A stretch of 64,000 nucleotides of DNA from Biomaibacter acetigenes (GCF_003691585.1 NZ_CP033169.1:2790001-2854000); one strand, 5' to 3'. Counted from the stretch's first letter, positions 1 through 9,201 are shown. Numbers and translations: made by a program. Notes: generated by a model not told the origin, from the letters alone.

Positions 1-880
1 TCCATTCGGGTGTAACCAAAGCTCTTTCAGGCTTTATGGCATACCAGGGGCTCATGCCCGGATCATCATGATTCTTGAGGACGTGTATATCCTGGGCAGG
101 CATGTAGCTCTGGGCTAGCATAAAAATTTTTTCTCCGGTTTCCCTGTTTTCCGCCATGTCCACTACGATTACACAGTGGCCGGGAGTACCTCCCTGTATA
201 AAAACATCTCCGATTTCCATTTTCTCCAATGCCACCGGTTTCAATTCCCTTGACAGAGACAAAGTCCCGGCATACGAAAATACCGTATCCAGGTATCTCC
301 TGAAGTCTTCATAATCGGCAGAATGCCCTGCGGTCTTTACCCATGCAGCTTTGTTGCCGGAGACCTTAATTCTGTATCCCTGCATCCACTTGCTGTAATC
401 GGCCCTGAAGCCGTTTGTGAAGTTAAAGTGAATCCTGTCATACTGTCTTTTCCCGAACAGATACTCCGCCCTCAACCGGATAACGGCATCGGCACACTGC
501 TGCAGGTCCTTTGTCCCCACATCCATGTCTATGACGGCTTCGTACACATCATTGCCTTTTACTCTCCCGTCGTAATAATGAACCTTCGAGCCATGGGGCT
601 TAAGCGGCAGGTTTCTTAAATACTCTCCAAAAGACCCAGGTTCAACCTGTACTCTCTCAAATCCGTGCGGGGCATTTATCCGCTCAAACAAGGTTTTGCC
701 GTTTTCGTTGATAATATTTTTGCCCCCACCATGCTTTGCGGTAGGCGCCTGCAAAACCTCCCCGCCCGTTCTATTCCCCTGATGCCCTTCCTGAATACTG
801 CCGCAAATATACGATGCCAGATTCATCAAAGCAAAAACGATCATACCCAATAAAAGACAGATGAAGATCTTTCTTTTCAT
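1..880 (-). CDS. DUF4846 family protein, C-terminus cut by window edge
   Basis: Reading the minus strand from an ATG at 880 gives an uninterrupted frame of 293 codons that runs off the left edge. The first ~25 residues are a hydrophobic signal or anchor, so the protein is probably exported. The rest matches the DUF4846 pattern as I know it: an early GFERVQVEPGSFGEYLRNLP block, then KDLQQCADAVIRLRAEYL, FNFTNGFRADYSKWMQGYRI, FSYAGTLSLSREL, and a late GDVFIQGGTPGHCVIVVDMA and AQSYMPAQDIHVLKN. No biochemical function is established for the family that I know of. It is transcribed away from the sigma gene at 1187. The exact C-terminus is unseen. Confidence 0.85.
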   Translation of the reverse strand, partial: MKRKIFICLLLGMIVFALMNLASYICGSIQEGHQGNRTGGEVLQAPTAKHGGGKNIINENGKTLFERINAPHGFERVQVEPGSFGEYLRNLPLKPHGSKVHYYDGRVKGNDVYEAVIDMDVGTKDLQQCADAVIRLRAEYLFGKRQYDRIHFNFTNGFRADYSKWMQGYRIKVSGNKAAWVKTAGHSADYEDFRRYLDTVFSYAGTLSLSRELKPVALEKMEIGDVFIQGGTPGHCVIVVDMAENRETGEKIFMLAQSYMPAQDIHVLKNHDDPGMSPWYAIKPERALVTPEW

Positions 881-1186
881 ATTTAACTCTCCTGAAAAAA
901 ATTCAGCCCAATATCGCCATATAAGGATCATACTTTGAAGCCGTGCTGAAAAAATCGGCTTATTCCTATTCCACCCTTTTCCAGTATCTAAATCATGCCA
1001 TATTCACTGCTTCTTTTACAGGCTTTCCGGCACTGCAGGTTATAAAAAAAACCCCTGCGCTACCCCTTACATTCTACCATAAAAAGTTATATACTGATAT
1101 TGAAAATTTTTTTACCATAAATTATCTCTATTTTTAGGGAACTTTTATGTCAACTCTCCCGTCTTTTATTAAAACCGAGGTGCAGC
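881..1186. other. divergent intergenic region
   Basis: About 300 AT-rich bases separate the divergent DUF4846 and ECF sigma genes. I see no convincing gene. It presumably holds both promoters. A GAGGTG ribosome site sits just before the sigma ATG. Confidence 0.4.
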
Positions 1187-1792
1187 ATGGACCTGTTAAA
1201 ATTAGTCAATAAATCTAAATATAAAGATAATAAAGCGTTTCAGGTGCTGTTTGAGTTGTTCTATGATGAAGTTTACCGGATCGCTTACCTAATTACCCAG
1301 AGCCGCGCCATGTCAGAAGATGCCGCCCAGGAAGCGTTTTTAAAAGCTTTTGAACGGCTGGATACATTGAAAGAACCAAAAAAATTCGTATCATGGATAA
1401 AATCCATTACCGCCCGCTGCGCAATCGACATATTGCGGCAGCAAAAATGTCTCACAGTGCTTGACGAATTTGCCGATTACCCTAATGGCGATTATATATC
1501 CCCGGCCGTGCTGCCCCAGCCTGAAACTGAAGCCGAACGCCGGGAACTTAAAGCAAAACTACGAGAAGCCATATATTCCTTAAATCCCATACACAGGCAG
1601 GTAGTGGTCTTAAAATACTACCTGGGCTTTGATACCCGGGAAATCGCACGGACTCTTGATTTGCCTCCGGGCACTGTCAAGTCCCGCCTGCACCGGGCCT
1701 TAAAAATTCTGAACTTAAAAATATCCAGCGATAAAAACTTTCCCTTGCCCGTGTATAAGACCATAACAAAAAAGGAAGGGACCCAGCAATGA
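1187..1792 (+). CDS. ECF-type RNA polymerase sigma factor
   Basis: A 201-residue sigma-70 family protein of the extracytoplasmic-function group. Region 2 lies near residues 20-90, with AYLITQSRAMSEDAAQEAFLKAF and the helix around WIKSITARCAIDILRQQ. Region 4 is near residues 130-185 and ends in a helix-turn-helix with DTREIARTLDLPPGTVKSRLHRAL. There is no region 1 or 3. The start follows a GAGGTG ribosome site. The stop overlaps the start of the next gene by four bases (ATGA), the usual arrangement for a sigma factor and its anti-sigma partner. The triggering signal cannot be read from the sequence. Confidence 0.9.
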   Translation: MDLLKLVNKSKYKDNKAFQVLFELFYDEVYRIAYLITQSRAMSEDAAQEAFLKAFERLDTLKEPKKFVSWIKSITARCAIDILRQQKCLTVLDEFADYPNGDYISPAVLPQPETEAERRELKAKLREAIYSLNPIHRQVVVLKYYLGFDTREIARTLDLPPGTVKSRLHRALKILNLKISSDKNFPLPVYKTITKKEGTQQ

Positions 1793-2559
1793 AAGAATCT
1801 TACCTGGAAGACCTGATAAAAGACACATTACTCGAAGAAGCTCAACGGATTGACGTACCTCCCTCGGACACGGTTTGGGCAAAAATCGACGCTGCACGTA
1901 AAAAAAAGAAACTTTTCCATAGTCTTTTGCATAAAAACGGGGCTTTTCGCTTTCAACTGGCAGCCGCAAGTTTGATAATATTTATTCTTGGGACGCTTTT
2001 ATACTTTACCCACCCTTCTGCGGTGAATGCCCGCAGTAACAGAATATTAAAAACGGTAGTGGACTTGTTCAGAAGTCCGGCACCCGCCGACATTATAATA
2101 ACCATGGACAACACCTCCACCCCTCCTCCGGACGCCCCTCCGCCTCCTCCCGATTGGCCCCTTGCAACGGGAGAAAAGGTGGTCGCACCGGAACAGGCTC
2201 GGGCCGAAGCCTCATTTTCTTTCAAAGAACCCTCTTACTTGACCAGGGGCTTAAAGCTGGACATCATTACTCTGATGGATAAAAACATGGTAAACCAGTA
2301 CTACCGTTCGGATAAAAACAGGCTGATAATAAGCCAGCGGCACATGCCCGGCGATTTTGCCTCAAGCCATATGTTTTCCAATGCCCGGGCAAAAAAGGTC
2401 AATATCAATGGAGTGGAGGGCACTCTGGTATCGCAGCGTAATCCATATTCTGGAAAGGACGAATTGACCATCATCTGGTTTGCGGACAGCATCAGTTTCA
2501 GAGTAGAGACGGATTTGAATGAAAGGGAAACTCTGAAGATAGTCCGTTCACTGAAATAG
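1789..2559 (+). CDS. membrane-anchored putative anti-sigma factor with DUF4367-like domain
   Basis: A 256-residue protein translationally coupled to the ECF sigma gene. The N-terminal ~50 residues are charged and cytoplasmic. One membrane segment follows near residues 55-72 (LAAASLIIFILGTLLYF). After it come a proline-rich linker (TPPPDAPPPPPDW) and an extracytoplasmic C-terminal domain that resembles DUF4367, with YYRSDKNRLIISQ and late GVEGTLVSQRNPYSGKDELTIIWF. By position and topology it probably holds the sigma factor at the membrane. I see no clear ZAS zinc motif. The anti-sigma role is inferred. Confidence 0.75.
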   Translation: MKESYLEDLIKDTLLEEAQRIDVPPSDTVWAKIDAARKKKKLFHSLLHKNGAFRFQLAAASLIIFILGTLLYFTHPSAVNARSNRILKTVVDLFRSPAPADIIITMDNTSTPPPDAPPPPPDWPLATGEKVVAPEQARAEASFSFKEPSYLTRGLKLDIITLMDKNMVNQYYRSDKNRLIISQRHMPGDFASSHMFSNARAKKVNINGVEGTLVSQRNPYSGKDELTIIWFADSISFRVETDLNERETLKIVRSLK

Positions 2560-2719
2560 CAACATCGATCAGGTGGAAACTGAAACCCAGTATAATATTA
2601 ATCATTTAGAGGCAGTTAGGAGCAGCCGGCAGGCTCGGAGGCTTCAGTAAGATGCCATTGGAGTAGACTAAAGAATGTGACTTAACAAAAACTGCAAATT
2701 ATACTCATAATATGATGTC
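2560..2719. other. intergenic region
   Basis: Convergent gap between the anti-sigma gene and the CPBP gene. No ORF or strong terminator hairpin was recognised. Confidence 0.3.
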
Positions 2720-3330
2720 CTATAGTATTATAAACAGTATTAAGCTTGATATCATATTGATAAGAATATGAGAAATCATAACCGGTATAATGCTCCCATT
2801 GCATTTTCTATCCATAATATATCCAAATGTATACCCTAACAAAAAGGCATTTATAATTCGGACAATAATATCTGCTGTAGAGGCTGAACCGCGTATAACG
2901 AAATGAGGCAACGCAAACACAACAGCCTGAACAACATTTCCTTTTGAAAATCCAAGGATTTTAATAAGTTTCTTTGCGATAAATCCCCTAAAAAAAATCT
3001 CTTCCGCTATTCCTGTTTTCATCCCGTAAAGTAAAAGGTAGAAGAAAATTGTTATTGCCGTAAAATTATGTATATCAACAGAACTCCTCCCGCTACTACC
3101 CCATACGATTATCATAATAATGGCTGCTAATGTTATTAAGTATACTGTAGTAATAGTAAGAATTACCGCCAATAGATTTATTTTTTAGGTTTGTAGATGC
3201 CCAACGAATAAGCAAATCCTTTTAGTGTTTTTTTTCTGATTAGATACCATACAAGTGGAATAATAGAAAATAATAGTATATTAAATATACATTTGTTAAA
3301 TTCGCTAATCAGTGTATTGATTACATTCAT
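2720..3330 (-). pseudogene. CPBP-family intramembrane metalloprotease, frameshifted
   Basis: The gene starts at an ATG at 3330 behind an AAAGAGG ribosome site and reads about 50 codons to a stop just after GIYKPKK. The rest (from about 3185 down) continues in another frame. Adding one base to the T6 run at 3181-3186 (A6 in the coding strand) joins the two parts into one ~203-residue protein. The C-terminal part carries the CPBP signature EEIFFRG, then the HF motif in ALPHF and a late SHILIN motif, within several membrane helices. CPBP proteins include type II CAAX proteases and bacteriocin self-immunity proteins. It may be a real pseudogene or a homopolymer read error. Confidence 0.8.
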
Positions 3331-3573
3331 TGATTTCTATCCTCTTTGCTATACATTGTGATACTATTGTGACATAACAATTGCATTACGCAAAAAAATC
3401 ACCGGGATGTTTTTTAAAACGAAATTATGCCGCATTCGGTCTATATTAATTCTCATGCCAATTGCAAAATAATTTAAACATGAACTGAGTCTTATCGATA
3501 CCGAATAAAAAGAATAGTTTATTAAAATACGACCGTTTTCTCTTTGCGCATAAGCCGAAGAACAATATTCGCC

Positions 3574-3690
3574 TTACCCAATATCAATACCTATACTGTA
3601 TAACTTCCATTTTCCATTGGACAATACAAATTCAACATAACACACATCCACCGTATCTTTTCCTTGAATGTGAATTTCATACGCTGTCTA
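3574..3690 (-). pseudogene. C-terminal remnant of an unidentified secreted protein
   Basis: Minus-strand translation gives an open stretch with VEFVLSNGKWKLYSIGIDIG before a TAA at 3574-3576. It has no start of its own and overlaps the end of the next ORF in a different frame. It reads like the last strand of a small lipoprotein-type domain. It is too short to assign. Confidence 0.4.
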
Positions 3691-4096
3691 CGGTCAGGCC
3701 GGTCTGAGTTGTCATCGTATCATGCACCACCTGGAAGTAATTGTCTCCGCAGGAATCAGCATAATGGATTAATCCGGGTTTAAGAAAAACCCCGTATCCT
3801 CCCGGCGGAACGGGTTTGCCTGAAAAATCGGTCTGGTTCCACGCCAATTTAATGTTGTAGTATTCTCCCGGTTTTAAGGTCCCTTTTAAAGCGGGCAGGG
3901 CCTTTTCCCACACAGGCACTTCCCTGTCGGAATATATGGTTATAACAGGAGAATATTCTATTATATCGAGAGTTTCGGGCTCTTTACCCTGAGAATCGGT
4001 TAAATCAGCGTTATATCTCAGTGTTAAATTGAGTATTACATCCTGCCCGGCATCAAACTTTTCCGGCCAAACTCCCCCTGTTATTAAACAAGTCAA
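3677..4096 (-). CDS. BsuPI-like domain protein, probably N-terminally truncated
   Basis: An open frame of 139 codons. FDAGQDVILNLTLRYN, LKPGEYYNIKLAWNQTD and GKPVPPGGYGVFL match the layout of BsuPI-related (intracellular proteinase inhibitor-like) beta-sandwich domains. The only start in frame is a TTG at 4096 without a signal peptide or clear ribosome site, although such domains in clostridia are usually exported. It therefore probably lost its 5' end. It lies in a run of broken genes on the same strand. Inhibitor activity is not implied. Confidence 0.5.
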   Translation of the reverse strand: MTCLITGGVWPEKFDAGQDVILNLTLRYNADLTDSQGKEPETLDIIEYSPVITIYSDREVPVWEKALPALKGTLKPGEYYNIKLAWNQTDFSGKPVPPGGYGVFLKPGLIHYADSCGDNYFQVVHDTMTTQTGLTVDSV

Positions 4097-4102
4097 CGCT
4101 TA

Positions 4103-4357
4103 CTATTCTTTATTGAAGCAGCCTGTATCAGAACCTATATACAGTTCATCACCTATCCTTGTCAGCATTTCAAAGGTATTTTCATAAAATCTTGCCTCTG
4201 CTTCGCCAACCGAAAAATCCGAAACCCTGTAGAGAAATTTACCGGATTTTTTATCAAAGGCAAATATGCCTCTAAATGTGGCAATCACCAGTTTATCCTT
4301 AATGATGACCGGTTTTTTCCAACCTTTTTGCCCATTTTGCGGTATAAATGGACGCAA
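4103..4357 (-). pseudogene. PQQ/WD-like beta-propeller fragment
   Basis: An open stretch of 84 codons with repeat-like blades such as DKLVIATFRGIFAFDKKSGKFLYRVSD and DELYIGSDTG, typical of PQQ-like beta-propeller repeats. Only two blades remain. The coding sense extends slightly upstream of the TTG at 4357 without a start. This is probably a leftover of a much longer secreted protein. Confidence 0.45.
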
Positions 4358-4392
4358 ATAACCCCATAGCCACCTGGACTTCGATGACGGGG

Positions 4393-4700
4393 GCTATCTG
4401 ACTAAATAAAATTTACTGAACACCCATTTGTCATTCAAATTCTCATATATAAAATCGTGAGTTTCTTTGGCCACAGCTTTTTGTGTATCCGGATCAATAA
4501 CTTCTACCTCAACGCGGTAGATGATTTTCTTGTCATTTTCATAGATAACCCGATATGTTTCCTCTCCTTTATAAATATCGGTGCCCCGGTCTGCCTGGAC
4601 TGCAAAGCACCATCAATATCCACGTAATGCATATCATATCAAACCAACCATATGCTTCTACTGCTTGTTGATAGGCTGACTTTACTTGAGTTTCATTTGG
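4393..4700 (-). pseudogene. remnant of a secreted protein, several frameshifts
   Basis: Three frames together read as one protein: VKSAYQQAVEAYGWFDM (near 4620-4685), then YVDIDGALQSRQTG, then DIYKGEETYRVIYENDKK through to YENLNDKWVFSKFYLVR and a stop at 4393-4395. The pieces join if single bases are added or removed, one of them in a G4 run. The A8 run (T8 at 4708-4715) also links it in frame to the ORF upstream, so it may be the C-terminal part of the next gene. The AEAYGWF-type start is reminiscent of IseA-like domains, but I cannot assign it. Confidence 0.45.
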
Positions 4701-5647
4701 TACAGTGTTTTTTTTCCGTTTCTGGTGCGCCAGAAGCAAGAAGAAGGCCACCTGACAGATGATGAGTCTGCAGTTTATATTTTTCTTTGGTTTTACCCTG
4801 GACCGTCCCGTCGCCATTTATGACTATTTCTCCATTGTAGAGGGAACCTTCGATTTTTCCGATAAAGATGATGTTGTCCGGGGTGTACCGGTAAAAGGAC
4901 ACAGCACACTCACCATCGCGGCCGCTTTCCGGAATGGCGATTTCCTTTTCGGTATCATTTTTATCGATATCCACCAGCTCGATTTTTTTTGTCTATATGG
5001 CTGCCGCAACTGGTTATCGATAAGTTATTCACCCTCAATCTGAAAAGGTCGCCGTATTCGTCACAGTAAAGAAATATTTGCTCGAGTATGCCGTCACCGT
5101 TTAAATCCGTCTCCATACCCTGGACGCCCGTTAATTCCAGCGGCATGGGAAACTTCAGTTTTCGCTGCACGGTTGTGCCTGTCTTTTCCATGGAGTCGAA
5201 CATGCGGTCCATATAGTCAAGGTCGATTTTCTCATCCAGGATCCTGTAATAGTTTATTTCTCCACCCTTTTCTATCCATAAATAGCCGTCCCTAAAAAAG
5301 CGCACAGAGATGTTCGAGCCCTGCTTTACCGGAAGGGATATGTCATAATAATTCGATTTATCATAATCCCTCGATAAAGTCCTGCCGAGCTTTAAACCCC
5401 TGTAATAATTGAGGATCTGCAATATTTTATTTATGTCGTCGCTCCGCCTTACTCCCTCACGCCCAAAACCGCCTGCTTTTTTAATAATCAGAGAGCCCTC
5501 GTACAGGTTTGCGTCCGGGGAAACAATTTCTCCGAATTCCTGCGGTCGGGAAAAATTCGCAAACCTGATAACACCGAAACCAAAATACAGCATTAATAAC
5601 GCCATTAACACCACTTTCAAGTTGATTTTTATTTTCGGCTTTTTCAT
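4690..5647 (-). pseudogene. membrane-anchored protein with LNGDG repeat-like motif, frameshifted
   Basis: The start is an ATG at 5647 behind AGAGGG. Residues ~8-28 are a membrane segment. A charged domain follows, then METDLNGDGILEQIFLY, which resembles a calcium-type FG-GAP/VCBS element. The frame stops after HIDKKNRAGGYR. Removing one T from the T8 run at 4983-4990 restores a frame that continues through VDIDKNDTEKEIAIPESG and INGDGTVQGKTKEKYKLQT, the form seen in clostridial secreted proteins of unknown role. Total length would be ~320 residues or more. Real decay and a read error are both possible. Confidence 0.6.
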
Positions 5648-5658
5648 CCGCAAACCCT

Positions 5659-5982
5659 CTATTCCGTGTAATCAATATGACTCCCAATTACACCTCGCCG
5701 GTTCGCCATTATAGGAAAGCCCGCGTCTTCCCGTAAGCTGAAATCCCTGCCAATCTTCAGCGCTTCCTCCTTGCTTCCCGCCGGAGCTGCTATCACGAAT
5801 CCGCCTTTACTGCTCCAATGCGATGCGTCGGCTTTTTCTATATCCTCTTCGAAAACACATATAGCCAGTTTTTCAAAACGTCCGTCGATAAACAATTCCC
5901 CGAAAAAATCGTATTCGCCCTTATCTTCCCTGTATGAAAAAGCGGATTGAAAAACTATCTCTTGGCGGGGGATAATATCCAT
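5659..5982 (-). CDS. small protein of unknown function
   Basis: A 107-codon frame ending six bases before the start of the downstream gene, so the two probably share a transcript. I do not recognise the family; it is rich in charged residues with no membrane segment. The good ribosome site (GGGAGGTAA at 6001-6009) serves an ATG at 5995 in another frame. Dropping one G from the GGGG run between them would join that ATG to this ORF in frame. The true product is therefore probably slightly longer, and the start shown may be an artefact. Confidence 0.45.
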   Translation of the reverse strand: MDIIPRQEIVFQSAFSYREDKGEYDFFGELFIDGRFEKLAICVFEEDIEKADASHWSSKGGFVIAAPAGSKEEALKIGRDFSLREDAGFPIMANRRGVIGSHIDYTE

Positions 5983-6058
5983 CGACCCCGGACATAATAT
6001 TTACCTCCCTGCCCGTAGATTTACATTTAACATTTTAAGAAGACACACAATATTAAAA

Positions 6059-6301
6059 CTAGATTGATGAAAAAATAGCCGATTTTGCTCTCTTTGCATC
6101 TTTCTCATCTACATATATTTCATATTGAATAAATTGATCCTGCAGAAAGCCGCTGCTTCTAAGAACGCTGTTATTTCTTGTGGTGTATGGAATTCCCCGT
6201 TCAGCTAATATTCCAATTATTTTTAAGTATTGACCGTTCCCCGTAGCAGTATAAACCAACTTTTTTTTATTGCCGGCTGAATGATTCCAAAGTTTAAACA
6301 T
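6059..6301 (-). CDS. DUF2007-like putative signal-transducing protein
   Basis: An 80-residue protein with a good AGGAGG ribosome site before the ATG at 6301. LVYTATGNGQYLKIIGILAE, GIPYTTRNN and the closing YEIYVDEKDAKRAKSAI match the small ferredoxin-fold DUF2007 family, whose members compare an input value with a fixed pattern; the role is undefined. It is one of the few intact frames in this stretch. Confidence 0.6.
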   Translation of the reverse strand: MFKLWNHSAGNKKKLVYTATGNGQYLKIIGILAERGIPYTTRNNSVLRSSGFLQDQFIQYEIYVDEKDAKRAKSAIFSSI

Positions 6302-6326
6302 GCCGGAACCTCCTCTTTCACAAGCT

Positions 6327-6680
6327 TTACTCCCATCCTGCAGTGTCGGGCGGCATTGGGTAGGAGCTCACGCGATTTACATACTCATCTTTCCCCGCCA
6401 CACCGAAAATCAGTATCTCATAGTTGCCGTATGCTGTAAAAATTTTCTGCTCACCCGTAAAGTCGCCCGGCTTTAACACTCTCTTATAAGCGTCATATCC
6501 TCTTTGACAGTATGAACCTGGGCACATCGTTTATGATTACGGAGTCAGCGGCGGACCCGTAATACCACAGGCCGTCCTGGCACCTGACATCGATGATTCA
6601 AGTTTTCAAATTGATGGGTCGTTTCTCAGACGTAAAGCCGTTCGCCTTCAATATCAGCCTGGTACCCGCCGAACAGTCAG
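6327..6680 (-). pseudogene. remnant of an unidentified gene with frameshift and stop
   Basis: Minus-strand frames read as one broken protein: LILKANGFTSEKRPINLKT, a TGA, then IIDVRCQDGLWYYGSAADS and INDVPRFILS, a one-base shift, then RGYDAYKRVLKPGDF to the end at SSYPMPPDTAGWE. No start or ribosome site remains at the upstream end. At least one in-frame stop and one frameshift are needed, so this is likely genuine decay. Family unknown. Confidence 0.5.
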
Positions 6681-6684
6681 AAAA

Positions 6685-7014
6685 TCATTTTTCACTCTTC
6701 TTGCGGTTTCTCATTCGTGAATATTTTTGAATGCCTCCGATTATGAAACCAATTGATATGAGGACAGGAATGATCGAAGATATTAAAGAAGAACAGGTAA
6801 ATTTCGAAGAAACGAGAACTATTATGACAGGAGCAAAATATAACAGACCAAAAATAATGAGTAAAAGGGGATATTTAGTTAACCTGCCGATAGGTCTTGG
6901 GACACGGCCTGTGCCTACGTAGTGCCCGGGGTTATACTGGTTATCCAGCCAATCTTGTAAATCTTCCATATCTTTTTCAAATTCATTTTTCTTTTTTTGG
7001 GAATCTTTTTTCAA
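6685..7014 (-). CDS. small membrane protein of unknown function
   Basis: The preferred start is the TTG at 7014, because GGAGGT lies six bases upstream and would be inside the gene if the ATG at 7029 were used. The product is ~109 residues: a charged N-terminal part (KKKNEFEKDMEDLQDWLDNQY), then two membrane segments near residues 48-68 and 75-95, and a basic tail (RMRNRKK). The family is not recognised. Confidence 0.55.
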   Translation of the reverse strand: MKKDSQKKKNEFEKDMEDLQDWLDNQYNPGHYVGTGRVPRPIGRLTKYPLLLIIFGLLYFAPVIIVLVSSKFTCSSLISSIIPVLISIGFIIGGIQKYSRMRNRKKSEK

Positions 7015-7184
7015 GAAAACACCTCCCATTTGGCGGTACCACCCGTCATAAGGTTATATATTATTAGCCGGCATTTGGGGGCCTACCGTTCCTTTTTACC
7101 ATCGTCCAGAACATTCATTTTCTCTTACGGAAACGATTTTCTGACCTTTTACTTCGGGCACCGTCTTTCATCCCAATTTGCAAT

Positions 7185-8027
7185 TTATAGAATTTTGACC
7201 GGCAAGTATACATCAAAGGTAGTTAGTTTTTGATCTGATTGCACTTCTATCCTACCGCCGCCTTTGTCTAATATCTTTCTTACCACATAAAGGCCATATC
7301 CCCGTGTTTCATGCTCTCTCGTGCTATAGCCCGACTGAAAGATTTTTCCCAGGTCATCTTCATCTATCTGAAGGCCATTGTTTGATATCCTGAATATGAA
7401 AAATTCCTTTCTATAATCCGTTTCAAAACATATCAGCCGGTTATCCGGCTTTTCCAGCACGGCCTCAATGGCATTGTCCAGGATATTGCCTATGACCGTA
7501 CTAAGGTCCCATGAGCTGATACCTATATCCTGTATTTTTGCCATAATGTTGGCTTTAAAAACTATATTATTCCTCGCCATAAGCTCCCTTTTTACATTTA
7601 CCACCGCATTTAGAGCCATATTCCCCAATCGCAGCATTTCGGTGGTAGTTCTGTATTCTCCGGCTATTCCATTTATATATTGTTTGAGTTCGTCGTATTC
7701 CTCGGTATACAGGAGAGCCTGAATGGTTTGTATATGTTTTGAATGCTGATGCCTCTGGCCGCTTAATGTATTCAGCAATTCTTCTATCTCTTTCAAATGA
7801 GCTTTAATTGATTTGTATTCTATTTCTTTTCGGGTTAAGCTTTCAGTGGTTTTGACGATATAGAAATAAAGCACCAGCGAAGCCAGGAGATACGTTATAA
7901 AAAACGGCAGGTTTTTCATATAGAGCTGCCGGTTGGAAGCAACCATCCACTGATTCAATATGAGTATGGCAAATATTTGAACTGTAAATGCAAAAATTAT
8001 TATGAGATTTTTATTAAACACTTTCAC
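7185..8027 (-). CDS. GHKL-type sensor histidine kinase (AgrC-like)
   Basis: A 280-residue kinase with a GTG start. Only two N-terminal membrane segments (about 7-25 and 40-58) precede a coiled linker. The phospho-acceptor box is RHQHSKHIQTIQALL, which aligns with the RHDFxNHL box of AgrC/CitA-type kinases, with the usual Asp replaced by Gln. The ATP-binding part has the N-box IGNILDNAIEAVLE and the G-box ETRGYGLYVVRKILDKGGG. It follows the LytTR regulator gene by 22 bases, so the two form a two-component system. AgrC normally has six membrane segments; here a separate membrane protein (9202-9678) may supply the rest of the sensor. Confidence 0.85.
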   Translation of the reverse strand: MKVFNKNLIIIFAFTVQIFAILILNQWMVASNRQLYMKNLPFFITYLLASLVLYFYIVKTTESLTRKEIEYKSIKAHLKEIEELLNTLSGQRHQHSKHIQTIQALLYTEEYDELKQYINGIAGEYRTTTEMLRLGNMALNAVVNVKRELMARNNIVFKANIMAKIQDIGISSWDLSTVIGNILDNAIEAVLEKPDNRLICFETDYRKEFFIFRISNNGLQIDEDDLGKIFQSGYSTREHETRGYGLYVVRKILDKGGGRIEVQSDQKLTTFDVYLPVKIL

Positions 8028-8049
8028 CAGTACCCCGCTGTCTCAAAAT

Positions 8050-8760
8050 TTATATCAATCTGTCCTTTAAAAACTGGAATCTATTTTTGCTCATTAAAAC
8101 GGTCTTGTCATAATTATGAAAAGTTATGATATAAGAATCGCCCATGTTCTGTATCATGTCTATCATGTTAACGTTTACTATATAAGACTTGTGGACTCTG
8201 TAAAACCCTTCATTCAGATTGATCTCCAGATCCTTCAGGTTGTAGTTGCATTTATGCACCCCATTTGTTGTATGTATGATCGTTTCCTTGCCATTTTTTT
8301 CGATAAAAATAATATCATCCAGATTAAGAAAAATAATGCCATCATCTGCCCTGAGAGGAAATTTTCCGGTCAGTTTGAGTTTATTTCTTAATGTATCGCA
8401 TTCCCTCCTTGCAGCCATTTTATTTACTGTTTCCTGAAATCTCTGGACATCAATGGGTTTTATGATGTAATCATAAGGGTGGACCACAAAGGATTCTGCC
8501 GCAAAATCGGGGTATCCCGTAACAAAAGCTATTGCCACTTCCGGATTCAGGTCGCAGGCAATTTTCGCCACCTGAATACCATCTATATCCGGCAAATCTA
8601 TGTCGAGAATCAGAATATCAGGGGATTTGTCCTTAATTATCTGAACAGCTTCACGGCCGGTGTAGGCTTTATATATTTCATCTATAAGAGGATTTGCCTC
8701 CAGAAGTTTACAAAACATCCCCAGGGTGCTTTTATCATCCTCACATATCAGAATGCTCGC
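8050..8760 (-). CDS. LytTR-family response regulator (AgrA-like)
   Basis: The longest frame starts at 8811, but I prefer the ATG at 8760 (MASILICEDD), which has GGAGAGG about 10 bases upstream and puts the receiver domain at the usual distance. Residues ~3-120 are a receiver domain with the acidic pair EDD, the phospho-acceptor in DILILDIDLPDIDG and a Lys in YIIKPI. Residues ~140-236 are a LytTR DNA-binding domain (IIFIEKNGKETIIHT, GFYRVHKSYIVNV). LytTR proteins bind pairs of short direct repeats, and such pairs occur at 9774-9803 and 13288-13317. It is the likely activator of both. Confidence 0.88.
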   Translation of the reverse strand, partial: ASILICEDDKSTLGMFCKLLEANPLIDEIYKAYTGREAVQIIKDKSPDILILDIDLPDIDGIQVAKIACDLNPEVAIAFVTGYPDFAAESFVVHPYDYIIKPIDVQRFQETVNKMAARRECDTLRNKLKLTGKFPLRADDGIIFLNLDDIIFIEKNGKETIIHTTNGVHKCNYNLKDLEINLNEGFYRVHKSYIVNVNMIDMIQNMGDSYIITFHNYDKTVLMSKNRFQFLKDRLI

Positions 8761-9159
8761 CATGATAGCCATCCTCTCCACCATGATTTTCTTTTCCAAC
8801 AAAACGTGCATTCAGCAGCCTGTACCCTGCAGGAGTTACAAAAAGCAGTGCTTCCGAAGTCCCCAGAAATAAGGCCGCAAGATACGTCCTTTGCCCGACA
8901 AAAAAGAGTACATTTGCAATCATGCCCAGAACTCCCAGCAAAATCATGGTAATACCCTGAAGGCGCTGCCTTATACAAGGCTTATCATAGTTTCGGCAAA
9001 TGTGTTCAGTATAAAAGATACGGCCATTATAGATGCAAATTTCAGAAGAGTGCCCAAAATAATCATGAGTCCGTATTCTATAACCTCAGTTTCATATACA
9101 TCTGGGGCAGCGCCAAGAACAATCAACCTTGACAATGCTCGGGAGTATTTTTGAAGCAT
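8741..9159 (-). pseudogene. agrB-like peptide-processing protease, internally deleted
   Basis: The N-terminal part starts at an ATG at 9159 behind GAGGTG and reads SRALSRLIVLGAAPDVYE, IEYGLMIILGTLLKF and FAETMISLV, which matches the start of AgrB. It stops at 8971. The C-terminal part continues in another frame: KPCIRQRLQGITMILLG, then two membrane helices, ending VTPAGYRLLN, like the end of AgrB. Together these are ~140 codons against ~190-200 in intact AgrB. The central GGxH...C segment with the catalytic His and Cys is missing. Such a protein could not cut and cyclise an AgrD peptide. The frame overlaps the start of the response regulator gene. Confidence 0.7.
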
Positions 9160-9201
9160 GCCGTTTCACCTCATTTTTTTATACATGTAAAGTGCTTTAT
9201 C

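Noticed and set aside
323-853. Two plus-strand frames of 98 and 62 codons
   Set aside because: They lie opposite the clear DUF4846 coding frame and show no family features or ribosome sites.
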